A stretch of 6,719 nt of DNA. It comes from Alphaproteobacteria bacterium. Its GTDB lineage: Bacteria; Pseudomonadota; Alphaproteobacteria; BOG-932; Roseiterribacteraceae. Below the pieces are notes generated by a model, which saw only the letters and a program-made list of their open reading frames with translations, did no database searches and was not told where the DNA came from. The position numbers were made by a program, and so were the translations under genes. The stretch spans positions 1 through 6,719 of the forward strand of contig CAJCJC010000472.1 of assembly GCA_903970575.1 (NCBI GenBank). Reading direction: 5' to 3'. Below are positions 1 to 5,320 of the stretch, in pieces (the stretch's first letter is position 1; each line of letters starts with the position of its first letter).

Positions 1-410
1 GGCGGGCCGACAGCCTGGCCGAGCTTGCCCAATTGACCGGGATGGACCCGGCGAAGCTGACCCAGGCGATCGAGGACTACAACGCCGGCATCGCCACCGG
101 CGCGCCGGACCCGACGGGCCGGGAGCATCGGCCCCTGCCGATCGCCGAAGCGCCGTTTTACGCCGTGCGCCATGTGGGCTGGAGCATCGTCGGATTCGCG
201 GGGCTTAAGGTGGACGACGAGCTGCGCGTGCTGGATCGGGCAGGCGCGCCCATCCCCAATCTTTACGCGGCGGGGGAAATCCTGGGCCTGGGCGCCACCT
301 CGGGCAATGCCTTCGTCGGCGGCATGAGCGTGACCCCCGCGATGACGTTCGGCCGGATTCTGGGCGACCGCCTGGCCAAGGCCGCCAAGACGGCGCTGGC
401 GGCGGAGTAA
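1..410 (+). CDS. FAD-dependent oxidoreductase, fumarate reductase/succinate dehydrogenase flavoprotein type, C-terminal part
   Basis: The reading frame is open from base 3 to the TAA at 408-410 and enters from outside the window, so only about the last 135 residues are seen; the ATG at 33 is internal. The visible part has the layout of the C-terminus of FAD_binding_2 flavoproteins: a helix ending in E-D-Y-N-A-G, then F-Y-A-V-R, then G-F-A-G-L-K-V-D-D, R-V-L-D, P-I-P-N-L-Y-A-A-G-E and a Gly-rich stretch (G-N-A-F-V-G-G-M) before F-G-R-I-L-G, which closes the FAD site. Family members (fumarate, tricarballylate, urocanate and 3-ketosteroid reductases or dehydrogenases) move hydride between FAD and an activated C-C bond. 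The specificity-giving N-terminal and catalytic parts are missing here, so the substrate is open. No signal peptide can be judged. It ends exactly where the convergent cupin gene ends, with no spacer. Confidence 0.85.
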   Translation, partial: RADSLAELAQLTGMDPAKLTQAIEDYNAGIATGAPDPTGREHRPLPIAEAPFYAVRHVGWSIVGFAGLKVDDELRVLDRAGAPIPNLYAAGEILGLGATSGNAFVGGMSVTPAMTFGRILGDRLAKAAKTALAAE

Positions 411-1265
411 TCAGTACTGGATGGGATCAGGCGCCGGCTCGGCCCCTAGGGCCGCCAATTCCGGCGGCAGGTAAGGCTTATGATCCGGCGTCAGGGTCAC
501 CTTGGCCTTGCCGACCCAGTTATTGACGTTCACGTTGGAGCCGGGAATCCGCAGGAAGGCCAGAAATCCGGTCAGCGAGCATTCCAGACCGTGATTGATG
601 CCGGGCGGACGCCAGAAATAGGCGCCCGGCCGCATCAACCCGCAATGGCACGGCAAATCGCCCGCGATCAGAAACATCTCCTCGCAATAACTATGCCATT
701 CCATCGGTTTTTCGCGGGCGTGATGGATGCCTTCCGGCAGGCCGGCCAGCAGAAAGCTGCGGCATTTTCCGGCGGGGTCCAGCCGCATGATCTTGCGCCA
801 GGCCTGTAAATCGGCGATGCCCGGATCCTGGCCGGAGCGGTCCCAGGCCATTTCAAGGGGATCGATCCGCTGAATCAGCCTGGCTTCATCGTAGAGACCG
901 GGCGGCGGCGAACCCGCGACGGGGGCGGGCGACCCGGAGTAAAAAATCAACAGCTCCGCCCCGCTGGCGGATTCGAGCGTATGCCGAGGATAGCCCGCCG
1001 GCAGGAAGCCATAGTTGTGAACGCCATACTCGACCCCATCGATGATGAGGTCGCCCTTCAGGACAAAGAACTCTTCGTCGGCCAACAGGTAATTATCGCC
1101 TTCCCATCGAAAGCCGTTCGGCAACCTGACGAGCTGGCTCGATTCCAGCGTATCGGGGTCGAGACTGAGAATTTTAGAGGCGAAACCCGCCGGGCTGATT
1201 CCGAGCTTTCCAGGCTGCCAGGGCAGCTTCTGAGACTGGATGAACTCTATATGCGGACGCACCAT
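411..1265 (-). CDS. Two-domain cupin protein (bicupin), function unknown
   Basis: This 284-residue protein holds two cupin barrels. The first (about residues 50-112) has E64-E65-F-F-V-L-K-G as a reduced motif 1 and P-A-G-Y-P-R-H95 as motif 2. The second (about 165-242) has H191-S-Y-C-E195-E196-x5-A-G and G214-x5-P-x-G-x2-H225, a close fit to cupin motifs 1 and 2, so H191, E195 or E196 and H225 could bind a divalent metal. The first barrel has fewer metal ligands and may be structural. Such bicupins include dioxygenases, isomerases and anti-sigma-like ChrR sensors; nothing here decides between them. No signal peptide or membrane segment is seen, so it is probably cytoplasmic. The ATG at 1263-1265 has a modest GGAA about nine bases upstream. 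It is divergent from the membrane-protein operon and convergent with the flavoprotein, so it is probably transcribed alone. Confidence 0.85.
   Translation of the reverse strand: MVRPHIEFIQSQKLPWQPGKLGISPAGFASKILSLDPDTLESSQLVRLPNGFRWEGDNYLLADEEFFVLKGDLIIDGVEYGVHNYGFLPAGYPRHTLESASGAELLIFYSGSPAPVAGSPPPGLYDEARLIQRIDPLEMAWDRSGQDPGIADLQAWRKIMRLDPAGKCRSFLLAGLPEGIHHAREKPMEWHSYCEEMFLIAGDLPCHCGLMRPGAYFWRPPGINHGLECSLTGFLAFLRIPGSNVNVNNWVGKAKVTLTPDHKPYLPPELAALGAEPAPDPIQY
436..468. terminator. Possible hairpin(s) just past the flavoprotein stop
   Basis: Bases 440-445 (CGGCCC) and 449-454 (GGGCCG) form a perfect 6-bp stem with a 3-base loop. An alternative stem pairs 451-456 (GCCGCC) with 463-468 (GGCGGC). 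Both lie in the last codons of the cupin gene, 30-60 bases beyond the flavoprotein stop. They could end flavoprotein transcription, but there is no T run, and GC-rich coding sequence often pairs this way by chance. Confidence 0.2.
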
Positions 1266-1303
1266 GTCGGTTCCGATCTTCGATAGGAAATGAGGAAAAT
1301 GAT

Positions 1304-1332
1304 TTGTCCGTACTATTAAAATACCCTAGAAT
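1304..1332 (+). promoter_or_regulatory. Candidate sigma-70-type promoter for the membrane-protein/hydrolase operon
   Basis: A -35-like TTGTCC (1304-1309, 4 of 6 consensus bases) and a -10-like TAGAAT (1327-1332, 5 of 6) are separated by exactly 17 bases in the AT-rich part of the divergent spacer. Transcription would start near 1339, giving a 5' leader of about 110 bases that contains the TGTCGC repeats and the 8-bp inverted repeat. The match is by eye only. Confidence 0.45.
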
Positions 1333-1390
1333 CTTAATGTAACACGTTCCAGCGCCCTGTCGCCCTTCGCTGTCGCCTCCGTTCGGTTGT

Positions 1391-1424
1391 CGCGGCCGGC
1401 GAGACAGTTTCGAGTACGGCCGCG
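1391..1424 (+). repeat. Perfect 8-bp inverted repeat in the operon leader, just before the ribosome binding site
   Basis: CGCGGCCG at 1391-1398 and CGGCCGCG at 1417-1424 can form an all-GC stem with an 18-base loop, ending six bases before the AGGAGGG Shine-Dalgarno at 1431-1437. It could be a regulator's operator half-sites or a leader hairpin affecting translation. The symmetry is seen directly; a role is inference. Confidence 0.35.
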
Positions 1425-1448
1425 GGACCGAGGAGGGATTTTCGAAAA

Positions 1449-2117
1449 ATGGACCGTCACGCGCTTCTGGTCTGGGTCCATATCCTTCTTTTTGTCTTTT
1501 GGCTGGGCGCCGATCTGGGCGTTTATATCGCCGCCATCTGGGTCAAGAAGCCTGGCAGGAGCCTCGCGGAGCGCGTGATTCTTCTCCAACTCGCGACCGC
1601 GATCGATCTGGCGCCGCGCGTCGCCTTCGTTCTGATGATGCCGGTCGGGCTGACGCTGGCGAGCCAGATGGGGTTACCGATCGGGGGGCCGGCGCTGTTG
1701 GCCATCTGGCTGCTGGCGCTTGTCTGGCTGGCCGGCGTTCTGACGCTCGCCAAGGCGCATGGCTCCAAGTTGGGACAGGTCTTGGCGCGCATCCAATTTG
1801 GATTTCTGTTAGTCGGCGGCTTCGTGTTCATGGCTTCGGGAATCGCTTTGCTGATGGATGGAACCGTGGCGCCCGCCTGGCTCGCATGGAAGATCATCCT
1901 GTATGGCGTTATCTTCTTTCTCGCGATCGGCATCGATCTCGCATTCCGTCCGGTGGGGCCAGCGTTCGGCCGCCTGGCCGCGGAGGGATCGACGCCCTCG
2001 GTCGAGGCGGCGATCGGCGGCGCGATTAATATGTCGCTGGTTGTGGTGACCACGCTCTATCTCGTATTGCTGGCGATCAGCTTCCTTGGAGCCGTCAAGC
2101 CGGAGATGACGTCATGA
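1449..2117 (+). CDS. Six-helix integral membrane protein (CopD/DUF2269-like), function unknown
   Basis: The 222-residue product is mostly hydrophobic, with six likely transmembrane helices at about residues 5-31, 54-73, 80-102, 113-135, 142-165 and 190-214. The first helix has the pattern W9-V-H11-I-L-L-F-V-F-W-L-G-A-D-L-G, with a histidine within the membrane, which recalls small CopD-like or DUF2269-type membrane proteins where such histidines can bind haem or metal. That family link is tentative. There is no cleavable signal peptide; helix 1 would act as the anchor. The start is supported by AGGAGGG at 1431-1437, 11 bases before the ATG. The stop TGA overlaps the ATG of the double hydrolase (ATGA at 2114-2117), so the two are translationally coupled. 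A role in moving or sensing the cluster's substrate is possible, but nothing in the sequence shows it. Confidence 0.8.
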   Translation: MDRHALLVWVHILLFVFWLGADLGVYIAAIWVKKPGRSLAERVILLQLATAIDLAPRVAFVLMMPVGLTLASQMGLPIGGPALLAIWLLALVWLAGVLTLAKAHGSKLGQVLARIQFGFLLVGGFVFMASGIALLMDGTVAPAWLAWKIILYGVIFFLAIGIDLAFRPVGPAFGRLAAEGSTPSVEAAIGGAINMSLVVVTTLYLVLLAISFLGAVKPEMTS

Positions 2118-3772
2118 CCGAGCTCAAAATCGAACGCGCGTTTCTGACGTTACCCGGCAGACAGGTTCATTACCGGCGCGTGGGCTCGGGGCCTGCCGTG
2201 GTTTTGCTGCATCAATCGCCGAAAAGCTCGGAGGAGCTGGTTCCGACGATGCGGATGCTGGCGCCGCATTTCACGGTGCTTGCGCCCGACCGGCCCGGCT
2301 ATGGCCTGTCCGATCCGATCGCGCCGCCGGATTCGGAGCCCGAGATCGACGCCTTCGCGGATGCGGTGGCCGAATTCTTCGACGGCATGGGGCTGGAGAA
2401 GGCCTGCGTTTATGGCCTTCACACGGGGGCCGCGATCGGCACGCGCTTCGCCGCGCGCTATCCCGGCCGCGTCTCGGCGCTGGTCGCCAACGGCACGCTG
2501 ATCAAGACACCGGAGGAGCGGGCCGATTTCCTGGCGCATTACCTGCCGCCCTTTATCCCAAGCTGGGACGGCGCGCATCTGGCCTGGGCGTGGGCGCGGA
2601 TGAAGGAGCAGGTGATCTTCTTTCCCTGGTACAAGCGCGATCCGTTGGCCAGGTTCGCGTTTTCGATTACGCTGGAGGGGCTGCAAACCAATCTTCTTGC
2701 CCTGCTGCAGGCCGGCGACAATTACCGCACCGCCTATCGCACCGCCTTCACCTATGCGGTCGAGGAGGATTTGCGGCGCATAGCCGTGCCGGCGCGGTTC
2801 GTCTGCGCCGAGACCGACGCGCTGTTCGCCTATTTGGACCGGTTTCCGCCCATGCCAAGGAACGCGGAAATCGCGCGGGTGAAGACGACGCAGGATGCGC
2901 TCGATCTGACGCTGGACTTCCTGCTGGCGCACAAAGCGGGCTGCACGATACCCGCCGCGGCCCCGACCGTGCCCGTGGCGCGCAAAATCGGCAGCCGCAT
3001 GGTGGATACGCCGTCCGGCCAGATGCATGTCAGGCTGAATGCGGAAGGCGCCGGGCGGCCTGTTATCGTGCTGCATGAGCCCGGTCGCTCCGCGCGGGGC
3101 TTGCAACCGTTTCTGGGCGGTTTCGCCGGCGCCCGCCCGGTCTACGCGCCCGATCTGCCGGGGCATGGCGATTCCGACGCCGCGCAGGGCGGAGATCCGA
3201 TCGCGGCTTCGGTATCGGCGCTGATCCAAACGTTCGATGCGCTGGACGTCGCCTCGGCTGACCTGGTCGTCATGGGAGATAGCGCCGCGATCGGCGCGGC
3301 CTGGGCAAAGCGCGACCCCGGCCGGATCGCCAGCCTGTCGCTCTGCGACTTCCTACCCACGCCACAGGGGCGGGTCGACGAATTCGCCCGCAACCTGGCG
3401 CCGGTGCTAACCCCTGAGTGGGGCGGCGGCCATCTGCTGACGGCGTGGCACGCGGCGCGGGACCAGGATCTGTTCTGGCCATGGTTCGACAAATCCGCCG
3501 GCGCGTCGATACCGGGCGGCGCGCCGTCAAGCGATCAGCATGTGCAACAGCGCGTCATCGATCTGTTCAAGGCCGAGGGGGTTCACGCGGCGCTGGCCGA
3601 GGCGGTGGTTCGGGCGGATGTCGTGGGCCAGATTCACGGCCTGCCGCAAAAGACGCTGTTTTTCGCCAGTTCCGAACTGGCGACCGCGGCAGGCCCGCCC
3701 TCGCCCGTAAAACTGCCCGAACGTCCGCTCACCTGGGCGCCCGTCATTCTTGGCGCGCTCGATCGTCTTTAG
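2114..3772 (+). CDS. Fused double alpha/beta-hydrolase protein with altered active sites
   Basis: The 552-residue protein contains two alpha/beta-hydrolase folds in tandem. Domain 1 (about 10-275) has H33-Q-S-P, D59-R-P-G-Y-G-L-S-D, the elbow G101-L-H103-T-G105 with His in place of the usual Ser, a cap with W151-D-G-A-H-L and F-F-P-W, and an acid-loop candidate E233/D235. The terminal catalytic His is not visible; T-T-Q (258-260) stands about where it is expected. Domain 2 (about 295-552) has H321-E-P-G, D347-L-P-G-H-G-D-S-D, the elbow G388-D-S390-A-A, a cap with W436-G-G-G-H-L and F-W-P-W, but no clear acid or terminal His after the strand K-T-L-F-F-A-S-S. The usual family length is 260-300 residues for one domain, so this is a fusion. 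The start has GGAG at 2102-2105, eight bases upstream. It sits between the membrane gene and a small protein. It may be a hydrolase, a lyase-like enzyme or partly a pseudoenzyme. Confidence 0.88.
   Translation: MTELKIERAFLTLPGRQVHYRRVGSGPAVVLLHQSPKSSEELVPTMRMLAPHFTVLAPDRPGYGLSDPIAPPDSEPEIDAFADAVAEFFDGMGLEKACVYGLHTGAAIGTRFAARYPGRVSALVANGTLIKTPEERADFLAHYLPPFIPSWDGAHLAWAWARMKEQVIFFPWYKRDPLARFAFSITLEGLQTNLLALLQAGDNYRTAYRTAFTYAVEEDLRRIAVPARFVCAETDALFAYLDRFPPMPRNAEIARVKTTQDALDLTLDFLLAHKAGCTIPAAAPTVPVARKIGSRMVDTPSGQMHVRLNAEGAGRPVIVLHEPGRSARGLQPFLGGFAGARPVYAPDLPGHGDSDAAQGGDPIAASVSALIQTFDALDVASADLVVMGDSAAIGAAWAKRDPGRIASLSLCDFLPTPQGRVDEFARNLAPVLTPEWGGGHLLTAWHAARDQDLFWPWFDKSAGASIPGGAPSSDQHVQQRVIDLFKAEGVHAALAEAVVRADVVGQIHGLPQKTLFFASSELATAAGPPSPVKLPERPLTWAPVILGALDRL
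3663..3683. repeat. 21-base palindrome inside the 3' end of the double-hydrolase gene
   Basis: TCGCCAGTTC (3663-3672) and GAACTGGCGA (3674-3683) are perfect reverse complements around a single C. This is the longest near-perfect dyad I noticed in the window. It encodes part of F-A-S-S-E-L-A-T, about 90 bases before the stop. In RNA it would form a nine-pair stem with a three-base loop. It may be an operator, a hairpin that sets expression of the downstream small gene, or chance within coding sequence. Confidence 0.5.
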
Positions 3773-3784
3773 CCGGAGAACTCA

Positions 3785-4102
3785 GTGACCGACCAAGCCA
3801 AGCCCGTCAAACTCGCGCGCACCGCAAAGGGCAAGCGCCCGCAATATTTCGCGGACCCCGCGACGGACAAATTGCTGAATATGGTGGTTAATCTGATGGG
3901 CGAGCTGTCGGTGACCCGCGACCGGCTGGACACGGTCGAAAAACTGCTGGAAGCGCGCACAATTATTCCCCAGGCGGAAATCGACTCCTACCGCCCTGCG
4001 AAGGATGCGGAAGCCGCCCGCGACGCGCGACGCGCCCAAATGATCCAGCGCGTGCTGCGCCCCGTCGAGATGGAGCTGGAAGAGACCGCGCCGAAAGATT
4101 GA
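3785..4102 (+). CDS. Small conserved helical protein, paralogue 1 (unknown function)
   Basis: This 105-residue protein starts with GTG at 3785, with GGAG at 3775-3778 six bases before it and 12 bases after the hydrolase stop, so it is the third gene of the operon. It has a basic start (K-G-K-R-P), then F-A-D-P-A-T-D-K-L-L, then G-E-L-S-V-T-R-D-R-L-D-T-V-E, and a charged C-terminus with alternating Lys/Arg/Glu that looks helical. No enzyme motif, metal site, signal peptide or membrane helix is visible. It aligns without gaps from residue 15 to 100 with the product of 6207-6575 (43 of 86 identical by hand count). Its core resembles hypothetical proteins I associate with alphaproteobacterial genomes, but I know no assigned function. 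Placement behind an enzyme gene suggests an accessory subunit or stabilising partner; this is inference. Confidence 0.82.
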   Translation: MTDQAKPVKLARTAKGKRPQYFADPATDKLLNMVVNLMGELSVTRDRLDTVEKLLEARTIIPQAEIDSYRPAKDAEAARDARRAQMIQRVLRPVEMELEETAPKD

Positions 4103-4132
4103 GGCGCGGAGTTTCGCGAGCCCTTCAGGCTT
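4103..4132. terminator. Possible terminator hairpins between convergent genes
   Basis: Only 22 bases lie between the small-protein stop and the methyltransferase stop. Bases 4105-4108 (CGCG) can pair with 4115-4118, and AGCC at 4119-4122 can pair with GGCT at 4128-4131, followed by TTTCTC on the plus strand. Either short stem could help end the plus-strand operon, but both are weak. Confidence 0.25.
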
Positions 4133-5255
4133 TCTCCCCCACCACGACCGGGAATCCGGCGAAGGCGCCGCCGTAGTTGCGTTGGGTCTTGTCGAAATTC
4201 ACGGGCGCCAGTTCGAACCGCGCCTTCGCCAATCCCGCCTTCTCCACCAGGCCGATGACGTCGGATTCGCGGAATTGGCGTGAGAACGGCTCGTTATTGT
4301 TATAGGCTTCCCAGTCCATCATGAAGGACGAATAGGGGTCGTTCCCGCGCGGAATTTCCAGATGCAGCATCAGGCCGCCGGGCCTCAGCAGGCGTTTGCA
4401 CTCGGCGAAGATGCGGGGCATGGCGCTATGCGAGGTTTCGTGCAGCATGATGTGGCTGACGATCAGGTCGAAACTTTCATCCGGAAAATCGGTGTGCTCG
4501 GCGTTTTGCTGGCTGAAATGGATGCCGGCTTCGTTTGCCTCCGCGCGGGCGTGAGCATAACGCAGGACCGGCGCGCCAACGTCGATGCCATGGATTTCGG
4601 CGTCGGGAAACGCCTTTGCCCAGGGGATCGTGGAATTGCCGATGGCGCAGCCCATGTCGAGGATGCGGGCTGTCGGGCGATCGGAGAATTCTTCTTGGAA
4701 GAAATTGACCAGGATCCGGCCGAGCAGGTCGTTCTCTGGCCCCGTCGCGCCGCCGAGATAGATATAGACGCCCCGATCATAGATCGCGCCGGCGGCCAGA
4801 TCGCCGTCGGTGAATTCCGAATGATAGGCGCCCGGCTGCAGATGAATGTCGACGGCGGTATGGTATTTGGGGATTTCCAGGGACGGATCGAGCCTGAGGG
4901 AGCCGCGCGGATTGCCCTTGTCCAGCTTTGCCGCCGTCTCGATCAGTTCGGGCAGGGTGCGCTCCACCGTGTCGATCACGCTGTCCCACATCAATTCCTG
5001 GCTCGCCCGCTGCATGGCGCTCCAGAACTGATAATAAGGCTGCCGCTCCATTTCCGCGCGGACCTCGTATTTGTCCGCCGGCGGACGGCCCTTAGCCCTC
5101 TGGAATTCAGGCGCCACGACCTTGTTATAGACCCGGCGCGTTCCCGGCGCGACATTGGCCGCCAAATGGCCCCGGAAGGATTTGACGAACATCTGCCGCG
5201 CCTCTTCGTCGTGGTTCGGCTCGGGCAGCATCGCATGGCGCGTCTGGGCGTCCAT
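4125..5255 (-). CDS. Class I SAM-dependent methyltransferase with a long N-terminal domain
   Basis: The 376-residue protein has a Rossmann-type methyltransferase domain from about residue 195: motif I I-L-D-M-G-C-A-I-G (198-206), the acidic end of strand 2 in H-G-I-D225, N-A-E-H-T-D-F-P (251-258) with S-F-D-L-I-V-S-H as motif IV region, and L-L-R-P-G-G (289-294). It should transfer a methyl group from S-adenosylmethionine to a small molecule, substrate unknown. The first 190 residues are mostly helical and aromatic-rich (Y-Y-Q-F-W near 74-78) and match no domain I recognise; they may form a substrate or dimer domain. I chose the ATG at 5253-5255 because AGGAGG lies five bases upstream (5261-5266, minus strand); an ATG at 5277-5279 adds eight residues but has no such site and would sit at the predicted transcription start. 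No signal peptide. It is divergent from the hydrolase at 5321. Confidence 0.9.
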   Translation of the reverse strand: MDAQTRHAMLPEPNHDEEARQMFVKSFRGHLAANVAPGTRRVYNKVVAPEFQRAKGRPPADKYEVRAEMERQPYYQFWSAMQRASQELMWDSVIDTVERTLPELIETAAKLDKGNPRGSLRLDPSLEIPKYHTAVDIHLQPGAYHSEFTDGDLAAGAIYDRGVYIYLGGATGPENDLLGRILVNFFQEEFSDRPTARILDMGCAIGNSTIPWAKAFPDAEIHGIDVGAPVLRYAHARAEANEAGIHFSQQNAEHTDFPDESFDLIVSHIMLHETSHSAMPRIFAECKRLLRPGGLMLHLEIPRGNDPYSSFMMDWEAYNNNEPFSRQFRESDVIGLVEKAGLAKARFELAPVNFDKTQRNYGGAFAGFPVVVGEKA

Positions 5256-5320
5256 CAAGACCTCCTGTTTGATTTCCATGAACGATATTATAGAGTCCCG
5301 GCGATCACAATGAGGTTCCG
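5256..5320. promoter_or_regulatory. Compact divergent promoter region between methyltransferase and hydrolase
   Basis: The 65 bases between the two start codons contain both Shine-Dalgarno sites (AGGAGG on the minus strand at 5261-5266; TGAGG on the plus strand at 5311-5315) and one AT-rich core at 5281-5292. The core reads TATAAT on the minus strand (5287-5292), a perfect -10, which would start methyltransferase transcription near 5280 with a leader of about 25 bases. On the plus strand the same core offers TATTAT (5286-5291). No -35 box at the usual distance is convincing on either strand, so an activator may be needed. The two promoters would share the same bases and could exclude each other. 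Confidence 0.5.

Larger units (their letters stand above)
1266..1448. promoter_or_regulatory. Divergent intergenic region between the cupin gene and the membrane-protein operon
   Basis: These 183 bases separate two divergent start codons. The half nearer the cupin gene (about 1285-1345) is clearly AT-richer than the surroundings, as expected for promoters. The half nearer the plus-strand operon is GC-rich and holds three copies of TGTCGC (1358-1363, 1371-1376, 1388-1393) and a perfect 8-bp inverted repeat (CGCGGCCG at 1391-1398, CGGCCGCG at 1417-1424). I see no convincing minus-strand promoter pair for the cupin gene, although one is expected in the AT-rich part. I see no small ORF or RNA gene here. 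Confidence 0.65.

Noticed and set aside
480..1286. Plus-strand frames (480-809 and 981-1286) opposite the cupin gene
   Set aside because: Shadow frames without motifs or good ribosome sites; the minus-strand cupin motifs explain the region.
1499..2053. Frames on both strands overlapping the membrane protein
   Set aside because: Charged, Arg-rich or Thr/Ala-rich translations with no motif; the frame at 1449 gives six regular hydrophobic helices and a strong Shine-Dalgarno.
2150..3229. Long open frame of 359 codons on the minus strand
   Set aside because: It lies antisense to the double hydrolase, is very rich in Arg, Gly and Gln with no family motif, and mirrors the codon positions of a GC-rich gene. 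The plus-strand frame has clear fold motifs.
3418..3891. 157-codon plus-strand frame across the end of the hydrolase and the start of the small protein
   Set aside because: Gly/Arg-rich out-of-frame reading of two supported genes; no motif.
4692..4703. TTCTT-GG-AAGAA dyad in the methyltransferase gene
   Set aside because: Arms of only five bases, inside coding sequence; expected by chance.
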